From contig PLAH01000030.1 in NCBI GenBank assembly GCA_003134045.1, positions 15,101-56,262 of the forward strand: a stretch of 41,162 nucleotides of DNA. Reading direction: 5' to 3'. The notes below the pieces were generated by a model, which was not told the DNA's origin, searched no databases, and was given only the letters and a program-made list of their open reading frames with translations. Below, piece after piece: positions 1-7,860 of the stretch (position 1 is the stretch's first letter; the number at the start of each line of letters is the position of its first letter). Position numbers and translations under genes: made by a program. Origin of the DNA: Gammaproteobacteria bacterium (GTDB lineage Bacteria; Pseudomonadota; Gammaproteobacteria; Steroidobacterales; Steroidobacteraceae).

Positions 1-184
1 GAATATTCCCGTTGCCAGGGCTAAAGTCAGAAACGCATTTGTTGATCGCACGAATACCCCCTTAATGAAATTTGAGCTTGCGCAACCTTATAGCAAATCC
101 CATAGCCGTGTCACACTACCAGCATCAGCACAGTGCCTTGCCACCGGTCCACGAATCGCGACTTTCCAGCCCCCACTTGTTAGA
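1..184. other. no recognisable gene before repeat copy A
   Basis: I see no coding region here: the reading frames are short, lack a ribosome binding site and resemble nothing I know. It is the left flank of a dispersed repeat. The stretch 357-634 after that repeat is likewise without a recognisable gene. Confidence 0.4.
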
Positions 185-356
185 CATTGAAATTCGCTTC
201 GCATGACTGCCAAAGCACCTCGACCCTTTCGGCATCTATCGACTTCTATCGCGTCCAAGCGGAATTTTCTGACGGTCAACATGACGGTAATATTGGCGCG
301 CCCCGAAGCGATGTCATTTGCTTTCAAGTACTTAGAGGTGCCGGCGACGATTGAGT
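185..356 (+). repeat. dispersed repeat copy A
   Basis: This segment aligns by eye with 4941-5112 at roughly 75-80 percent over about 160 bp, in the same orientation, including a shared block on 'caaagcacctcgaccctttc' and an end resembling 'ggtgccggcgacgat'. Its core has two CTATCG hexamers 10 bp apart (around 236-251) followed by two TGACGGT heptamers at 270-276 and 282-288, a 12-bp period. The same core occurs three more times near 14.1, 14.3 and 15.5 kb. Paired short direct repeats of this kind are typical of tyrosine-integrase arm sites; that role is inference. Confidence 0.75.
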
Positions 357-634
357 AGCCGCGAGTGCGGATCTTGAGATGACTGCCGATAGGAACGAGC
401 GATCGGTATCGGGGAAGGCGCCTCCGCCGCAATCGGCCCATTCCAGTCATTGGCGACCCCGGGGTAGTTGCCCGGGAGCCGACGCTCGGGCATTAAGGTT
501 GGCTATGCGTCGAAAACGCGAACGAAGAGTCCGCGCATGGCCGAACGCTCTGAATCAAAAAGTTTTCAGGAAACAATAAGGCCGCATTGATGGCGGCCCG
601 ATTCGCAGACTGCCCAATCTGCCGGGATGAACTT

Positions 635-1183
635 ATGACCGCCATTTGTTTGCCAATGCCAACCGACGAAGAGGGGCTACTCGCTTTCGGAAAAGATTTT
701 AATCCCGCCAAAACGCTGAATGGGGCAATCGCATTGGCGGCAACTGGCGATCTCGCGGGCCCAGCTGTTGCGCTAATGAGGGCGGTCTTTGCCTGCCCCG
801 CCGCCGATGCTCGGCTGCGGGAAGCAATGATATTGCGGACCGCGGTGCGATTGAAATGCGACTATGCTGTGCATGCTTCCACTCGTATAGCGCTCAATAG
901 TGGGCTTTCAAAAGCTGAGGTTGAGGCGCTCACAGCTGATGGCTCCGTCACCGGAATTGACCCGGACATCGTTTTGATTGCGCGAATGGCGGACGACCTC
1001 GCCGATCGTGCAACCCTGGAAGAGGACTCACTGGAACTATCCATCGAGCGCTGGGGATTCGATAACACGCGGAAACTTATTCTGATGCTGAGTTGGTTTA
1101 ACCTTGTGAACCGGTATGAAAGCGCCTGCCGTGTTCCTATTGACTCCGATGAGAAGCTGGGACAATCGTCCGGGCCCACCTAG
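635..1183 (+). CDS. carboxymuconolactone decarboxylase/AhpD-like family protein
   Basis: The protein is about 182 residues and helical. Its core motif, a Glu-containing helix (REAMILRTAVR) followed by CDYAVHAS, is the signature of the CMD/AhpD-like fold. AhpD peroxidase proper has a CxxC pair; here only one Cys precedes the conserved His, so a peroxidase cycle like that of AhpD is doubtful and the substrate is unknown. The ATG at 635 sits behind a GGGATGA-like ribosome site and suits the family N-terminus; an ATG at 590 in the same frame is an alternative adding 15 residues. The next gene encodes a peroxiredoxin, which hints at a thiol-redox role (inference). It lies in the cargo between repeat copies A and B. 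Confidence 0.75.
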   Translation: MTAICLPMPTDEEGLLAFGKDFNPAKTLNGAIALAATGDLAGPAVALMRAVFACPAADARLREAMILRTAVRLKCDYAVHASTRIALNSGLSKAEVEALTADGSVTGIDPDIVLIARMADDLADRATLEEDSLELSIERWGFDNTRKLILMLSWFNLVNRYESACRVPIDSDEKLGQSSGPT

Positions 1184-1465
1184 GATACGGTGCCTACGCA
1201 CCGTCAGCTGTTGCAATTGAGACCGCACCGCGACCAGCAGTCTGCACCGAAACTAGCGCAGTGGATACAGATTCGCCCCGGCCTATTGGGGCTTCACCTC
1301 TTTTTGTTGGGAATGAACTCCACGGCGCGAAGCGCCAATAACGACCCGCCTAGGCGGGTTGCCGCACAGACCAAGGGTCACGAAGTGCCGCAACCTGCAG
1401 CACAGGTACTGTGAAGCGATGTAACTATTTCAACTACATCGCAACCGCGTTCCAACACCAGAGAA

Positions 1466-1954
1466 ATGAATATGGCCGACATTCTAGGCGCCGGTCGCGC
1501 TGCACCCAATTTCAGCTTGGATGTAACTCCAGACCAAAAGCTCACCCTCGGCGAACTGCGCGGAAAACCGGTCGTGCTCGCTTTCTTCCCGGCAGACTGG
1601 AGCCCAGTGTGCGGCGATCAAATGACCCTATACAACGAAATATTGCCGGAGTTTGTGAAGCACGGGGCGCAACTGGTGGGCATCTCTGTTGACGGGGCCT
1701 GGTGTCACGGTGCTTTCTCCGCGGCGAGGCACCTCCACCTCCCGCTAGCGGCGGACTTCGAACCGAAGGGAGCGGTAGCGCGGCTCTATGGAGCCTATCG
1801 CGACGAAGATGGGACCGCGGCGCGCGCCCTATTCGTGATCGACAAGAACGGCGTCATTGCTTGGAGCTTTGAATCGCCTGTGGGAGTAAATCCGGGCGCC
1901 GATGGAATTCTGAATGCCTTAGAGGATCTTGCAAAACGTAAGGAGGCCGCATGA
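1466..1954 (+). CDS. peroxiredoxin (AhpC/TSA family)
   Basis: A 162-residue thioredoxin-fold peroxidase reducing peroxides through a reactive cysteine. The peroxidatic Cys is C49 in FFPADWSPVCGDQM, with the family's hydrophobic strand VVLAFFP before it; C80 (GAWCHG) could resolve it. The length fits BCP/AhpE-type peroxiredoxins. The start ATG 1466 is followed by a second ATG two codons later. The stop overlaps the ATG of a truncated DsbA-like reading frame (ATGA at 1951-1954), so the gene was probably the first of a peroxiredoxin-thioredoxin operon whose second member has been lost. The preceding 280 bp carry no gene that I recognise. Confidence 0.88.
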   Translation: MNMADILGAGRAAPNFSLDVTPDQKLTLGELRGKPVVLAFFPADWSPVCGDQMTLYNEILPEFVKHGAQLVGISVDGAWCHGAFSAARHLHLPLAADFEPKGAVARLYGAYRDEDGTAARALFVIDKNGVIAWSFESPVGVNPGADGILNALEDLAKRKEAA

Positions 1955-2055
1955 GTAAATTGTCGATTGCCGTGAGCGGCAGTGATCATAGCGAGGGGGA
2001 CGCGAGCGCCCTCTGCGCCGTTGTGGAATATGGTGATGTCGCTGCATCGGATTGA
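1951..2055 (+). pseudogene. N-terminal remnant of a DsbA/thioredoxin-like protein
   Basis: The frame opens with ATG overlapping the peroxiredoxin stop codon and encodes about 30 residues before a stop. The segment LSIAVSGSDH...AVVEYGD matches the start of DsbA-like thioredoxin domains that usually read V-EYGDxxCPYC; here the homology ends at YGD, just before the CxxC active site. From about 2034 the DNA instead belongs to a methyltransferase in another frame. The remnant is therefore non-functional. Identification rests on a short stretch and on the translational overlap with the peroxiredoxin. Confidence 0.6.
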
Positions 2056-2215
2056 GCCTGCATCCGTTCGCGAGGAGGTGAAGGCGGCCGGCTTCGTACT
2101 GGAAGCGGAAAGCACCATGCTCGCGAACAAGGACGATCCGCACTCGATCAAGGTGTTCGATCCCTCGATCAAGGGCAAGACCGATCGCTTCGCCTACCGG
2201 TTCGTGAAGCCCTGA
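2034..2215 (+). pseudogene. C-terminal remnant of a SAM-dependent methyltransferase (COG4798-like)
   Basis: The residues from MSLHRIEPASVREEV through KAAGFVLEAES to IKGKTDRFAYRFVKP resemble the C-terminus of the predicted periplasmic methyltransferase family, which ends in a FDPxIRGKTDxFxxRFxKP motif. The SAM-binding N-terminal two thirds are absent. It begins within a few bases of where the DsbA-like remnant stops, marking a deletion or recombination junction near 2034-2040. No ribosome site precedes it. It is probably not translated into anything useful. Confidence 0.65.
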
Positions 2216-2662
2216 CAGATGCCGGTGGCGACTGGTGAGACCTGACCGACGCGAAGGCACGCTTGTCGCCTCTCGACCTGTCGGCGGGAGCGCGGCGGGT
2301 CTCCGAGTGCGTGTCGTCGACCGCGACGCCGCCGAAGGCACCCTCGGGGAGGATCCGTCGCTCAAGAGGAGAGAGTTACGAGGCGTGTCGAGGCGGACGA
2401 TTGGCTCATTGAGCGCTGATGAGTAGAGCTTGTAAACAGGGGGCGGATCGGTCCCGGTCAGCGATTGAGTGCGACGTGACTTTTAAGCTATTGTATTTGT
2501 TAGTTTTCTATCGATAACGTCAATAACGCACGATAACAGTGCAGATGTTAATGTGGGCCATCTATCCGGCCATAAATTCGCAGACCTTCTCCCCAATCGA
2601 CTGTTTTTGATGGTAATATTCCGGCCACAGAACCGGTCATTCAGAGGCATCTAGGAGGGGCA
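2216..2662. other. intergenic region upstream of the Fic gene
   Basis: No gene recognised. The second half is markedly more AT-rich than its surroundings and has three spaced copies of ATAAC(G/A) at 2514-2537 with 9-10 bp periodicity, then a degenerate match to the repeat tail (TGATGGTAATATT around 2609-2621). It probably contains the promoter of the downstream Fic gene; I cannot place -35/-10 boxes with confidence. Confidence 0.35.
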
Positions 2663-3835
2663 TTGACACCAGCTGCCGCAGAACCGTTCATGCCGGCCGA
2701 GGGCACCGATGTCCTCGAAAATCTGGCGTTCGACCTGGCCCGCGAGGCTAGCCGACTGTCCGGCCAGCTGCATCCTGTCGTTCGACTCTCGGTCGCAGAA
2801 CTCGTCCGATCGATGAACTGCTACTACTCGAATCTAATTGAGGGACACAACACTCACCCGCGCGACATCGATCGTGCCTTGGCCGCTGATTACTCAAACG
2901 ATCCGCATCGGCGCGATCTGCAGCTCGAGGCGCGCGCTCACATCGAAGTGCAGCAAATGATCGATGAGAGAATCGATCCTCCGCGCCCGACAACCTCACT
3001 CGAATTCATCGAATGGACGCATCGAGAGTTTTGCAGACGGTTGCCCGAAAGTCTGCTCATTGTTGAAAATCCCGACACCGGTGAGCAGATTCCCGTCGTT
3101 CCAGGACAACTGCGAGCGCGCACGGTCGCCGTGGGACGGCACGTCCCGCCCGCGGCAGATGATCTTCCTGCGTTCATGCGCAGATTCGAGGAAGCTTACG
3201 ATTCAGCGCGCCTCACGAAGCCGCGTCAGGCAATCGCTGTAGCGGCCGCTCATCATCGCTTTCTTTGGATCCATCCATTTCTCGATGGCAATGGTCGCGT
3301 TGCGCGGCTGATGTCGCATGCCATGCTGCTGGATCTTGGAATCGGCTCTGCGCTGTGGTCAGTTTCTCGCGGGCTGGCTCGGAATTCTGGTGATTACAAG
3401 CGCTTGTTAACGGCCGCCGATGAGCCCCGCATGGGTGACCTTGATGGGCGAGGTGCGTTGTCTCAGAGAGCATTGATCGATTTCAGCAAGTTCTTTCTGG
3501 AAATTTGTCTTGATCAGATTCGCTACATGCGAGAGCTGCTCGATCCGTCCGAGCTTCAGCGTCGTATGGAACTGTATGTGCGCGATGAGGAAAGCGCGGA
3601 GCGGCTCCCGAAGCGCAGCTTCGCAGTCCTCCGCGAGGCACTCCTTTCTGGGGAATTAGAGCGAGGGCGCGTGCCGGGTCTGATCGGCACCAGTGAACGC
3701 ACTGCCCGTCGCGTGATTTCCGCTCTCTTGGAAAAACGTCTGCTCGTCTCAGACTCGCATAGGGCGCCGTTGCGGCTTGGCTTTCCAATCGATGTGGTTG
3801 AGCGGTGGTTTCCGAAGTTGTATCCCATTGCATGA
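2663..3835 (+). CDS. Fic family protein (probable AMP-transferase)
   Basis: A 390-residue Fic-domain protein, expected to transfer AMP from ATP to hydroxyl side chains of target proteins in the cytoplasm. The catalytic motif is intact: HPFLDGNGRVAR at about 204-215. An N-terminal inhibitory helix motif S-x3-E-G is visible (SNLIEG at 56-61), which places it in the class with intramolecular auto-inhibition, so no separate antitoxin is needed. The C-terminal 100 residues look like a winged helix (LIGTSERTARRVISALLEKRLL), common in stand-alone Fic proteins. The start is uncertain: TTG 2663 follows AGGAGGGG closely, while ATG 2690 is the first Met. An HsdM remnant follows after 16 bp, so the gene was probably beside a type I restriction locus. 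Confidence 0.88.
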   Translation: MTPAAAEPFMPAEGTDVLENLAFDLAREASRLSGQLHPVVRLSVAELVRSMNCYYSNLIEGHNTHPRDIDRALAADYSNDPHRRDLQLEARAHIEVQQMIDERIDPPRPTTSLEFIEWTHREFCRRLPESLLIVENPDTGEQIPVVPGQLRARTVAVGRHVPPAADDLPAFMRRFEEAYDSARLTKPRQAIAVAAAHHRFLWIHPFLDGNGRVARLMSHAMLLDLGIGSALWSVSRGLARNSGDYKRLLTAADEPRMGDLDGRGALSQRALIDFSKFFLEICLDQIRYMRELLDPSELQRRMELYVRDEESAERLPKRSFAVLREALLSGELERGRVPGLIGTSERTARRVISALLEKRLLVSDSHRAPLRLGFPIDVVERWFPKLYPIA

Positions 3836-3851
3836 TGGTTACTAAACAAAA

Positions 3852-4133
3852 ATGGCCATAAAGAAATCCGAACTTTATTCGTCCCTATGGCAAAGCTGCG
3901 ATGAGCTACGCGGCGGCATGGATGCAAGCCAATACAAGGACTATGTACTGGTGCTGCTGTTCATCAAGTACATCAGTGACAAGTGCGCAGCACTCTACAG
4001 CATCGTCTCGACCGCCCGCGCCAACGGCCTCGAGCCATACGCGTATCTGCGCCGACTGTTCGCTGAATTACCGAAAGCCAAAACCGTCGAAGACTTCGAG
4101 GCGATGCTACCCTTCAACGCCGCACTAATCTAA
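3852..4133 (+). pseudogene. HsdM N-terminus fused in frame to IS66 TnpC C-terminus
   Basis: Residues 1-46 (beginning MAIKKSELYSSLW, with DELRGGMDASQYKDYVL) are the N-terminal N6 domain of a type I restriction methyltransferase HsdM. From residue 47 the text switches to YSIVSTARANGLEPYAYLRRLF...VEDFEAMLPFN, the characteristic C-terminus of the IS66-family transposase TnpC. The junction lies near 3990 and keeps the frame, ending at TAA 4133. Neither function can survive: the SAM-binding NPPF region of HsdM and the DDE catalytic core of the transposase are both missing. It records insertion of an IS66 element into hsdM followed by a deletion (inference). Confidence 0.8.
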
Positions 4134-4208
4134 ACGTACTGGCGCCGTTCCTTAATCAACTTACGCCATGCAGTGTTGATATAACATTGGCTACTCGGAG
4201 TATTTGAA

Positions 4209-4889
4209 ATGAAAAGGTTTCAGCGCCTCCTGTCCGGTTTGGTGCTTTTGTTTAGCCTGATGCCATTTACTCGTGTCCACGGCGAAACCACCGCGGTCGC
4301 TGATGAGGGGGAGGCTTCGTACGTAGTCCGAGTGATTGCTGTGCCAGCGGCAAGTCGGGATGCCTTTGTGACTTGTTTACTCACAAAAGAACTGCCTCAT
4401 TGGCGACGATTGAAAAAGGCGCGCCAGCTGGTGACGCCGAGCGTGTTCGAGTCGACTTCCGTCGTGTCCTCGGAGGCCGGGATCCCGGGCTGGAATTTCC
4501 TACTCCTAACCCAAATTCCGCCCGATACCTTGGCAGACAAATCTATCAAATCGAATGAGCATTCCTCAAAAGTGGAGTCATGTGAACTTGCTGTCGGGGC
4601 CGTATTGCGTAGAGTCGAAACAATGCGAACCACGCCGAACTGCAACTACGCGCGCGCCACGACTGCGGAAGATATTATCGCTCGCAAGTCGAAAACCAAT
4701 TACGTCGTGGAATATATAGCAGTCAAAGACACTCAGGACGCGCGAAATCGCTACCGCGACAACATGCGTATCAATATTGGACCCGCGGAGAGTTGGCGGC
4801 CTACCTACACCTTCAGGTATTCCTGGTCAGCCTGTCGCGCGCCAATCAACGGGACAGCACGCGTCAATCAGGACGAGAGAACTCCCTAG
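4209..4889 (+). CDS. secreted hypothetical protein
   Basis: I do not recognise a family. The 226-residue product starts with a clear signal peptide (MKRF basic end, hydrophobic core LLSGLVLLFSLMPF, probable cleavage after VHG). A repeated architecture is suggested: SYVVRVIAVPAASRDAFV near residue 38 and NYVVEYIAVKDTQDARNRY near 164 are similar, as in two ferredoxin-like halves. GGAG lies about 9 bp before ATG 4209. The C-terminal 30 residues have a different composition and run towards repeat copy B, so the natural end may have been lost. Confidence 0.55.
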   Translation: MKRFQRLLSGLVLLFSLMPFTRVHGETTAVADEGEASYVVRVIAVPAASRDAFVTCLLTKELPHWRRLKKARQLVTPSVFESTSVVSSEAGIPGWNFLLLTQIPPDTLADKSIKSNEHSSKVESCELAVGAVLRRVETMRTTPNCNYARATTAEDIIARKSKTNYVVEYIAVKDTQDARNRYRDNMRINIGPAESWRPTYTFRYSWSACRAPINGTARVNQDERTP

Positions 4890-4940
4890 GGCTTCAAGGC
4901 GCCCGAAACGTGCCTGCAGTTCGTGGCAGCTACTGACGTT

Positions 4941-5112
4941 GATCGATATTCGCGTCGCATGGCTGGCAAAGCACCTCGACCCTTTCGGCATTTATCGCCT
5001 TCTATCGCCCCCAAGCAACATTGTCTGCCGGTAGATCTGACGGTAATATTGGCGAGCGCCGATACAAAGTCACTTGTTTTCAGATGCTTACAGGTGCCGG
5101 AGACGATCGAGT
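4941..5112 (+). repeat. dispersed repeat copy B
   Basis: Same-strand partner of copy A at 185-356, sharing the block around 'gcaaagcacctcgaccctt', two hexamers TTATCG/CTATCG 10 bp apart (4992-5007) and paired heptamers TGCCGGT 5026-5032 and TGACGGT 5038-5044. The end, 'caggtgccggagacgatcga', also matches copy A. Copies A and B enclose about 4.6 kb of cargo genes. Confidence 0.75.
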
Positions 5113-5156
5113 GGGAGTGAGGGGGTTCTCCTTTCCTTGATGGATTCGGGGAAAAG

Positions 5157-5325
5157 ATGGATCAAATGCGGCTCGATTCCGGCTGGTTCGGCAACGAGGG
5201 CGCGCACGTCGCTCTTCTGGGTCGATCCGGACCGAGACCTCACTTTCTGCTGCCTCTCGGCCGGCGTGATGAAACACAACGCCAACACGCGGCGGTTCCA
5301 GAAGATCGCCGACATGCTTTATTGA
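5157..5325 (+). pseudogene. C-terminal remnant of a serine hydrolase (class C beta-lactamase family)
   Basis: The end of the frame finishing at 5325 reads FWVDPDRDLTFCCLSAGVM...RRFQKIADMLY, the usual C-terminus of beta-lactamase/EstB-type serine hydrolases. The preceding GWFGNEGA, which should be in the same frame, is instead in the next frame, so a frameshift lies near 5195-5205. The catalytic SxxK and YxN portions are absent. The remnant directly follows repeat copy B and is not functional. Confidence 0.65.
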
Positions 5326-5461
5326 GCGATCTGATGCCAGACTTCCGAAGATGACGATAGAGCTGGGCGTCCTGCAGCACGTGCACTGCCGCAGGCTACT
5401 TCTCGCCATTTGCCCATTTCTCCACGTCCCATTCAAGATGATTCATAATGTCCGCGGGTTC

Positions 5462-5479
5462 TCCCCGGAATCCCGGGGA
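5462..5479 (+). promoter_or_regulatory. GC-rich stem-loop in the leader of the aldehyde dehydrogenase gene
   Basis: A perfect 7-bp stem TCCCCGG/CCGGGGA with a 4-nt loop lies 30 bp before the GTG start at 5509. No T-run follows. It may stabilise or modulate the leader, or end upstream transcription; the function is inference. Confidence 0.4.
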
Positions 5480-5508
5480 ATCGTCGCTAATTTAATGGAG
5501 GAAATACT

Positions 5509-6867
5509 GTGTCCACTCCTGCCAGACAGATTGCTCGAGGCGTATTTGCAGGCATCGAACGGGTTTTCGTTCTGCAGCAAGCGCATCAATGGGAGATGAA
5601 AGCCGCTACCGCCGAGCAACGGAAAGAGAAGCTGAGAAAGTTGAAAGCGGCCGTTGAGACTCACGGCGATGAGATCGTGGCGGCAGTGAAAAAAGACACA
5701 CGCAAGCCCGAAGGCGAGATACGAATCACTGAACTCCTGAACGTGACCGCCAATATCGAGAGGAATATCAGTCATCTCGACGAGTGGATGAAGCCGGTCG
5801 AAGTGGTTCCATCCCAGAACAAGATCGACAAGGCGCGAATCGTGTACGAGGCGAGAGGGGTATGCCTCATATTGGGGCCCTGGAATTTTCCGCTCGGGTT
5901 GGTCTTGGGCCCTGTCGCGGCAGCCGTTGCCGCCGGAAATTGCTGCATCGTCAAGCTCACGGACTTGTGTCCAGCGACGGCCAGAGTCGCCGCCAAGATC
6001 ATCAAACAGACATTCGACGAAAGGGAGGTTGCTCTATTTGAAGGCGGTGTCGATGTGGCTACCGCTTTGCTCGACCTCCCGTTCAACCACATCTTCTTTA
6101 CGGGAAGCACGCGAGTCGGAAAGCTGGTGATGGCGGCGGCGGCGAAGCATCTGGCCACCGTCACGCTGGAATTGGGAGGGAAATCTCCCGTCATCGTCGA
6201 TGAAGACGCGGATGTGAAGATGGTTGCCGGGGATCTGGCGGGAGCCAAGCAATTCAATGCAGGGCAAGCCTGCATCTGCCCCGATTATGTATTCGTCAAG
6301 GAGCAGCAGAAGAACGGTTTGGTTGAGGAATTTCGTGCCAAAGTGAAACAAAATCTGTACAGGGACGACGGCAGCATCAAGAAGGAGAGTATCGCCCAGA
6401 TCGTTAATGATCAGAATTTCGACCGAATCAAGAAACTCTTCGATGATGCCGTTGCCAAGGGCGCCAGGATTGCCGTTGGCGGCACGCTGGAGCAAGCCGA
6501 CCGCACGATCCATCCGACGATGCTCACGGATGTCACTCCTGACATGCTGATCATGCAGGAGGAAATTTTCGGGCCCGTAGTTCCGGTTCTGACTTACAAG
6601 AACATCAATGATGTCATCGATTACATCGCGAGCCGTGCCAAGCCGTTGGCGCTCTATATGTACAGCAACAATCAAGACAACATCGACAAGGTACTCAGCA
6701 GAACTTCATCGGGCGGCGTGACTATCAACGGATTTTTCTCTCATTATCTGGAGAACCAGTTGCCTTTCGGTGGCGTCAATCAAAGCGGCATGGGGAGCTA
6801 TCACGGGGTCTTTGGATTCAAGGCGTTCTCCCATGAGCGCGCAATTTACATACAGCAGACCCGCTGA
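5509..6867 (+). CDS. aldehyde dehydrogenase, class 3-like
   Basis: A 452-residue NAD(P)-dependent aldehyde dehydrogenase oxidising an aldehyde to its acid. The Rossmann region GPWNFP (N126), FFTGSTRVG (197-204), catalytic base Glu221 in LELGGKSP and nucleophile Cys255 in GQACICPDY are all present. The short length, the N-terminal helical segment and the GQxCxxPDY motif point to the ALDH3/coniferyl-aldehyde group rather than the 490-500-residue ALDH families. The GTG start at 5509 is set by GGAGG 5497-5501 at ideal spacing. It converges on the next, minus-strand gene. The substrate cannot be read from the sequence. Confidence 0.9.
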   Translation: MSTPARQIARGVFAGIERVFVLQQAHQWEMKAATAEQRKEKLRKLKAAVETHGDEIVAAVKKDTRKPEGEIRITELLNVTANIERNISHLDEWMKPVEVVPSQNKIDKARIVYEARGVCLILGPWNFPLGLVLGPVAAAVAAGNCCIVKLTDLCPATARVAAKIIKQTFDEREVALFEGGVDVATALLDLPFNHIFFTGSTRVGKLVMAAAAKHLATVTLELGGKSPVIVDEDADVKMVAGDLAGAKQFNAGQACICPDYVFVKEQQKNGLVEEFRAKVKQNLYRDDGSIKKESIAQIVNDQNFDRIKKLFDDAVAKGARIAVGGTLEQADRTIHPTMLTDVTPDMLIMQEEIFGPVVPVLTYKNINDVIDYIASRAKPLALYMYSNNQDNIDKVLSRTSSGGVTINGFFSHYLENQLPFGGVNQSGMGSYHGVFGFKAFSHERAIYIQQTR

Positions 6868-6925
6868 CATGTCCGGCATGGCCATGACGATCACTCAGCC
6901 ATCTGCAAGCCGTCGCCCCCATGAC

Positions 6926-7777
6926 TTATGGGCGAATGGCGAGGAGCTTGGACGCCTTCCCCGGGGCTGCCTCAGCCATCGCGTCAATCAGGGCACGGGC
7001 TTCATTCGGCCCACACTCGCCCAGGTCCTTGATGGCCCGACTGCGCGCCGCCGCCCATACTAGTGGAGTGATCACGAAGGAGGGCAACCGAGCGAGCCAT
7101 GGCACAAAACTGGGTTTCAGTGTGTGTCCAAGTCCTTGGACCAGGCTCAGGCCCTCCTTGAGCGCGCCCGTCAAGCGGGATGCCTCCGCCCAGGTGAGTT
7201 CGGTATCGCTTTGCCAGGTCAATATCCCCGCCACCATGGCAGGGACGGCGAAAGCCACATGGCTGCGCAGGAAGCTGTTCATATCGAGTTCCACCTCCGT
7301 TGGAAAGCCCGCTTGCTTGAACAGCGCGGCCCAGGATGCACTCGTCAGGGTCGTGACCATTCCAGGCCCGTCCACGACGCTGCGCAGCTTGCCATCGACG
7401 AGGAACGAGACCATGTTCGGAAATCCAAAGGCAAAGCGCTCTGCGCCGATGACCTCGCGCCAGTGATCGATGGTCTCGAAGGTGTTGAACATGAACATCA
7501 CTGTCTTGCCGGCACTGCCCCGGAGCACCGGCATCAAGCTGTCGACCTGGTGGCTCAGCACGGTGACCAGCACGAGATCGTAGGGCGTCGATACGTCCAA
7601 TGCCGCAAGCACTTGCACCGGTGCCTGCTCCCCACTGATGGAGACGATGGCTCCTGCCTGACGCAGCGCTTCCAATCGCGCGCCCCTGGCGACGACAGCC
7701 AAATCGTGGCCTGCGCGGCTGAGGCGAAAGGCAAACGCGCTGCCAATTCGACCGGCTCCGACAATAGCGATCTTCAT
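6926..7777 (-). CDS. ketopantoate reductase (PanE/ApbA)-like protein
   Basis: The product starts MKIAIVGAGRIGSAFAFRL, a GxGxxG dinucleotide-binding site typical of the ApbA/PanE N-terminal domain, and has the helical C-terminal domain; about 283 residues from this start (an upstream ATG at 7810 adds 11). In true ketopantoate reductases a Lys and an Asn spaced K-x3-N open the C-terminal domain. The equivalent stretch here reads NSFLRSHVAFAVP and lacks that Lys, so pantothenate synthesis is unlikely and another 2-oxoacid or unknown substrate is possible. Downstream of a chimeric AraC/SDR gene on the same strand, separated by a hairpin. Confidence 0.75.
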   Translation of the reverse strand: MKIAIVGAGRIGSAFAFRLSRAGHDLAVVARGARLEALRQAGAIVSISGEQAPVQVLAALDVSTPYDLVLVTVLSHQVDSLMPVLRGSAGKTVMFMFNTFETIDHWREVIGAERFAFGFPNMVSFLVDGKLRSVVDGPGMVTTLTSASWAALFKQAGFPTEVELDMNSFLRSHVAFAVPAMVAGILTWQSDTELTWAEASRLTGALKEGLSLVQGLGHTLKPSFVPWLARLPSFVITPLVWAAARSRAIKDLGECGPNEARALIDAMAEAAPGKASKLLAIRP

Positions 7778-7812
7778 GGGCTTAAGCGTAAAGCCGCGCG
7801 ACAGGGACATGA

Positions 7813-7838
7813 CCCCAGCCTCTCCCTCGAGACTGGGG
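7813..7838 (-). terminator. hairpin downstream of the chimeric gene
   Basis: CCCCAG (7813-7818) pairs with CTGGGG (7833-7838), extended inside by CTC/GAG after one mismatch. It lies 23 bp after the stop of the minus-strand gene at 7861 and before the next start. No clear T-run, so a weak terminator or mRNA end signal. Confidence 0.4.
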
Positions 7839-7860
7839 CCATGGTTCTGACCCTTGATTC

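Noticed and set aside
88..450. Minus-strand frame through repeat copy A as a gene
   Set aside because: It runs through repeat sequence, lacks a ribosome site and has no counterpart frame conserved in copy B.
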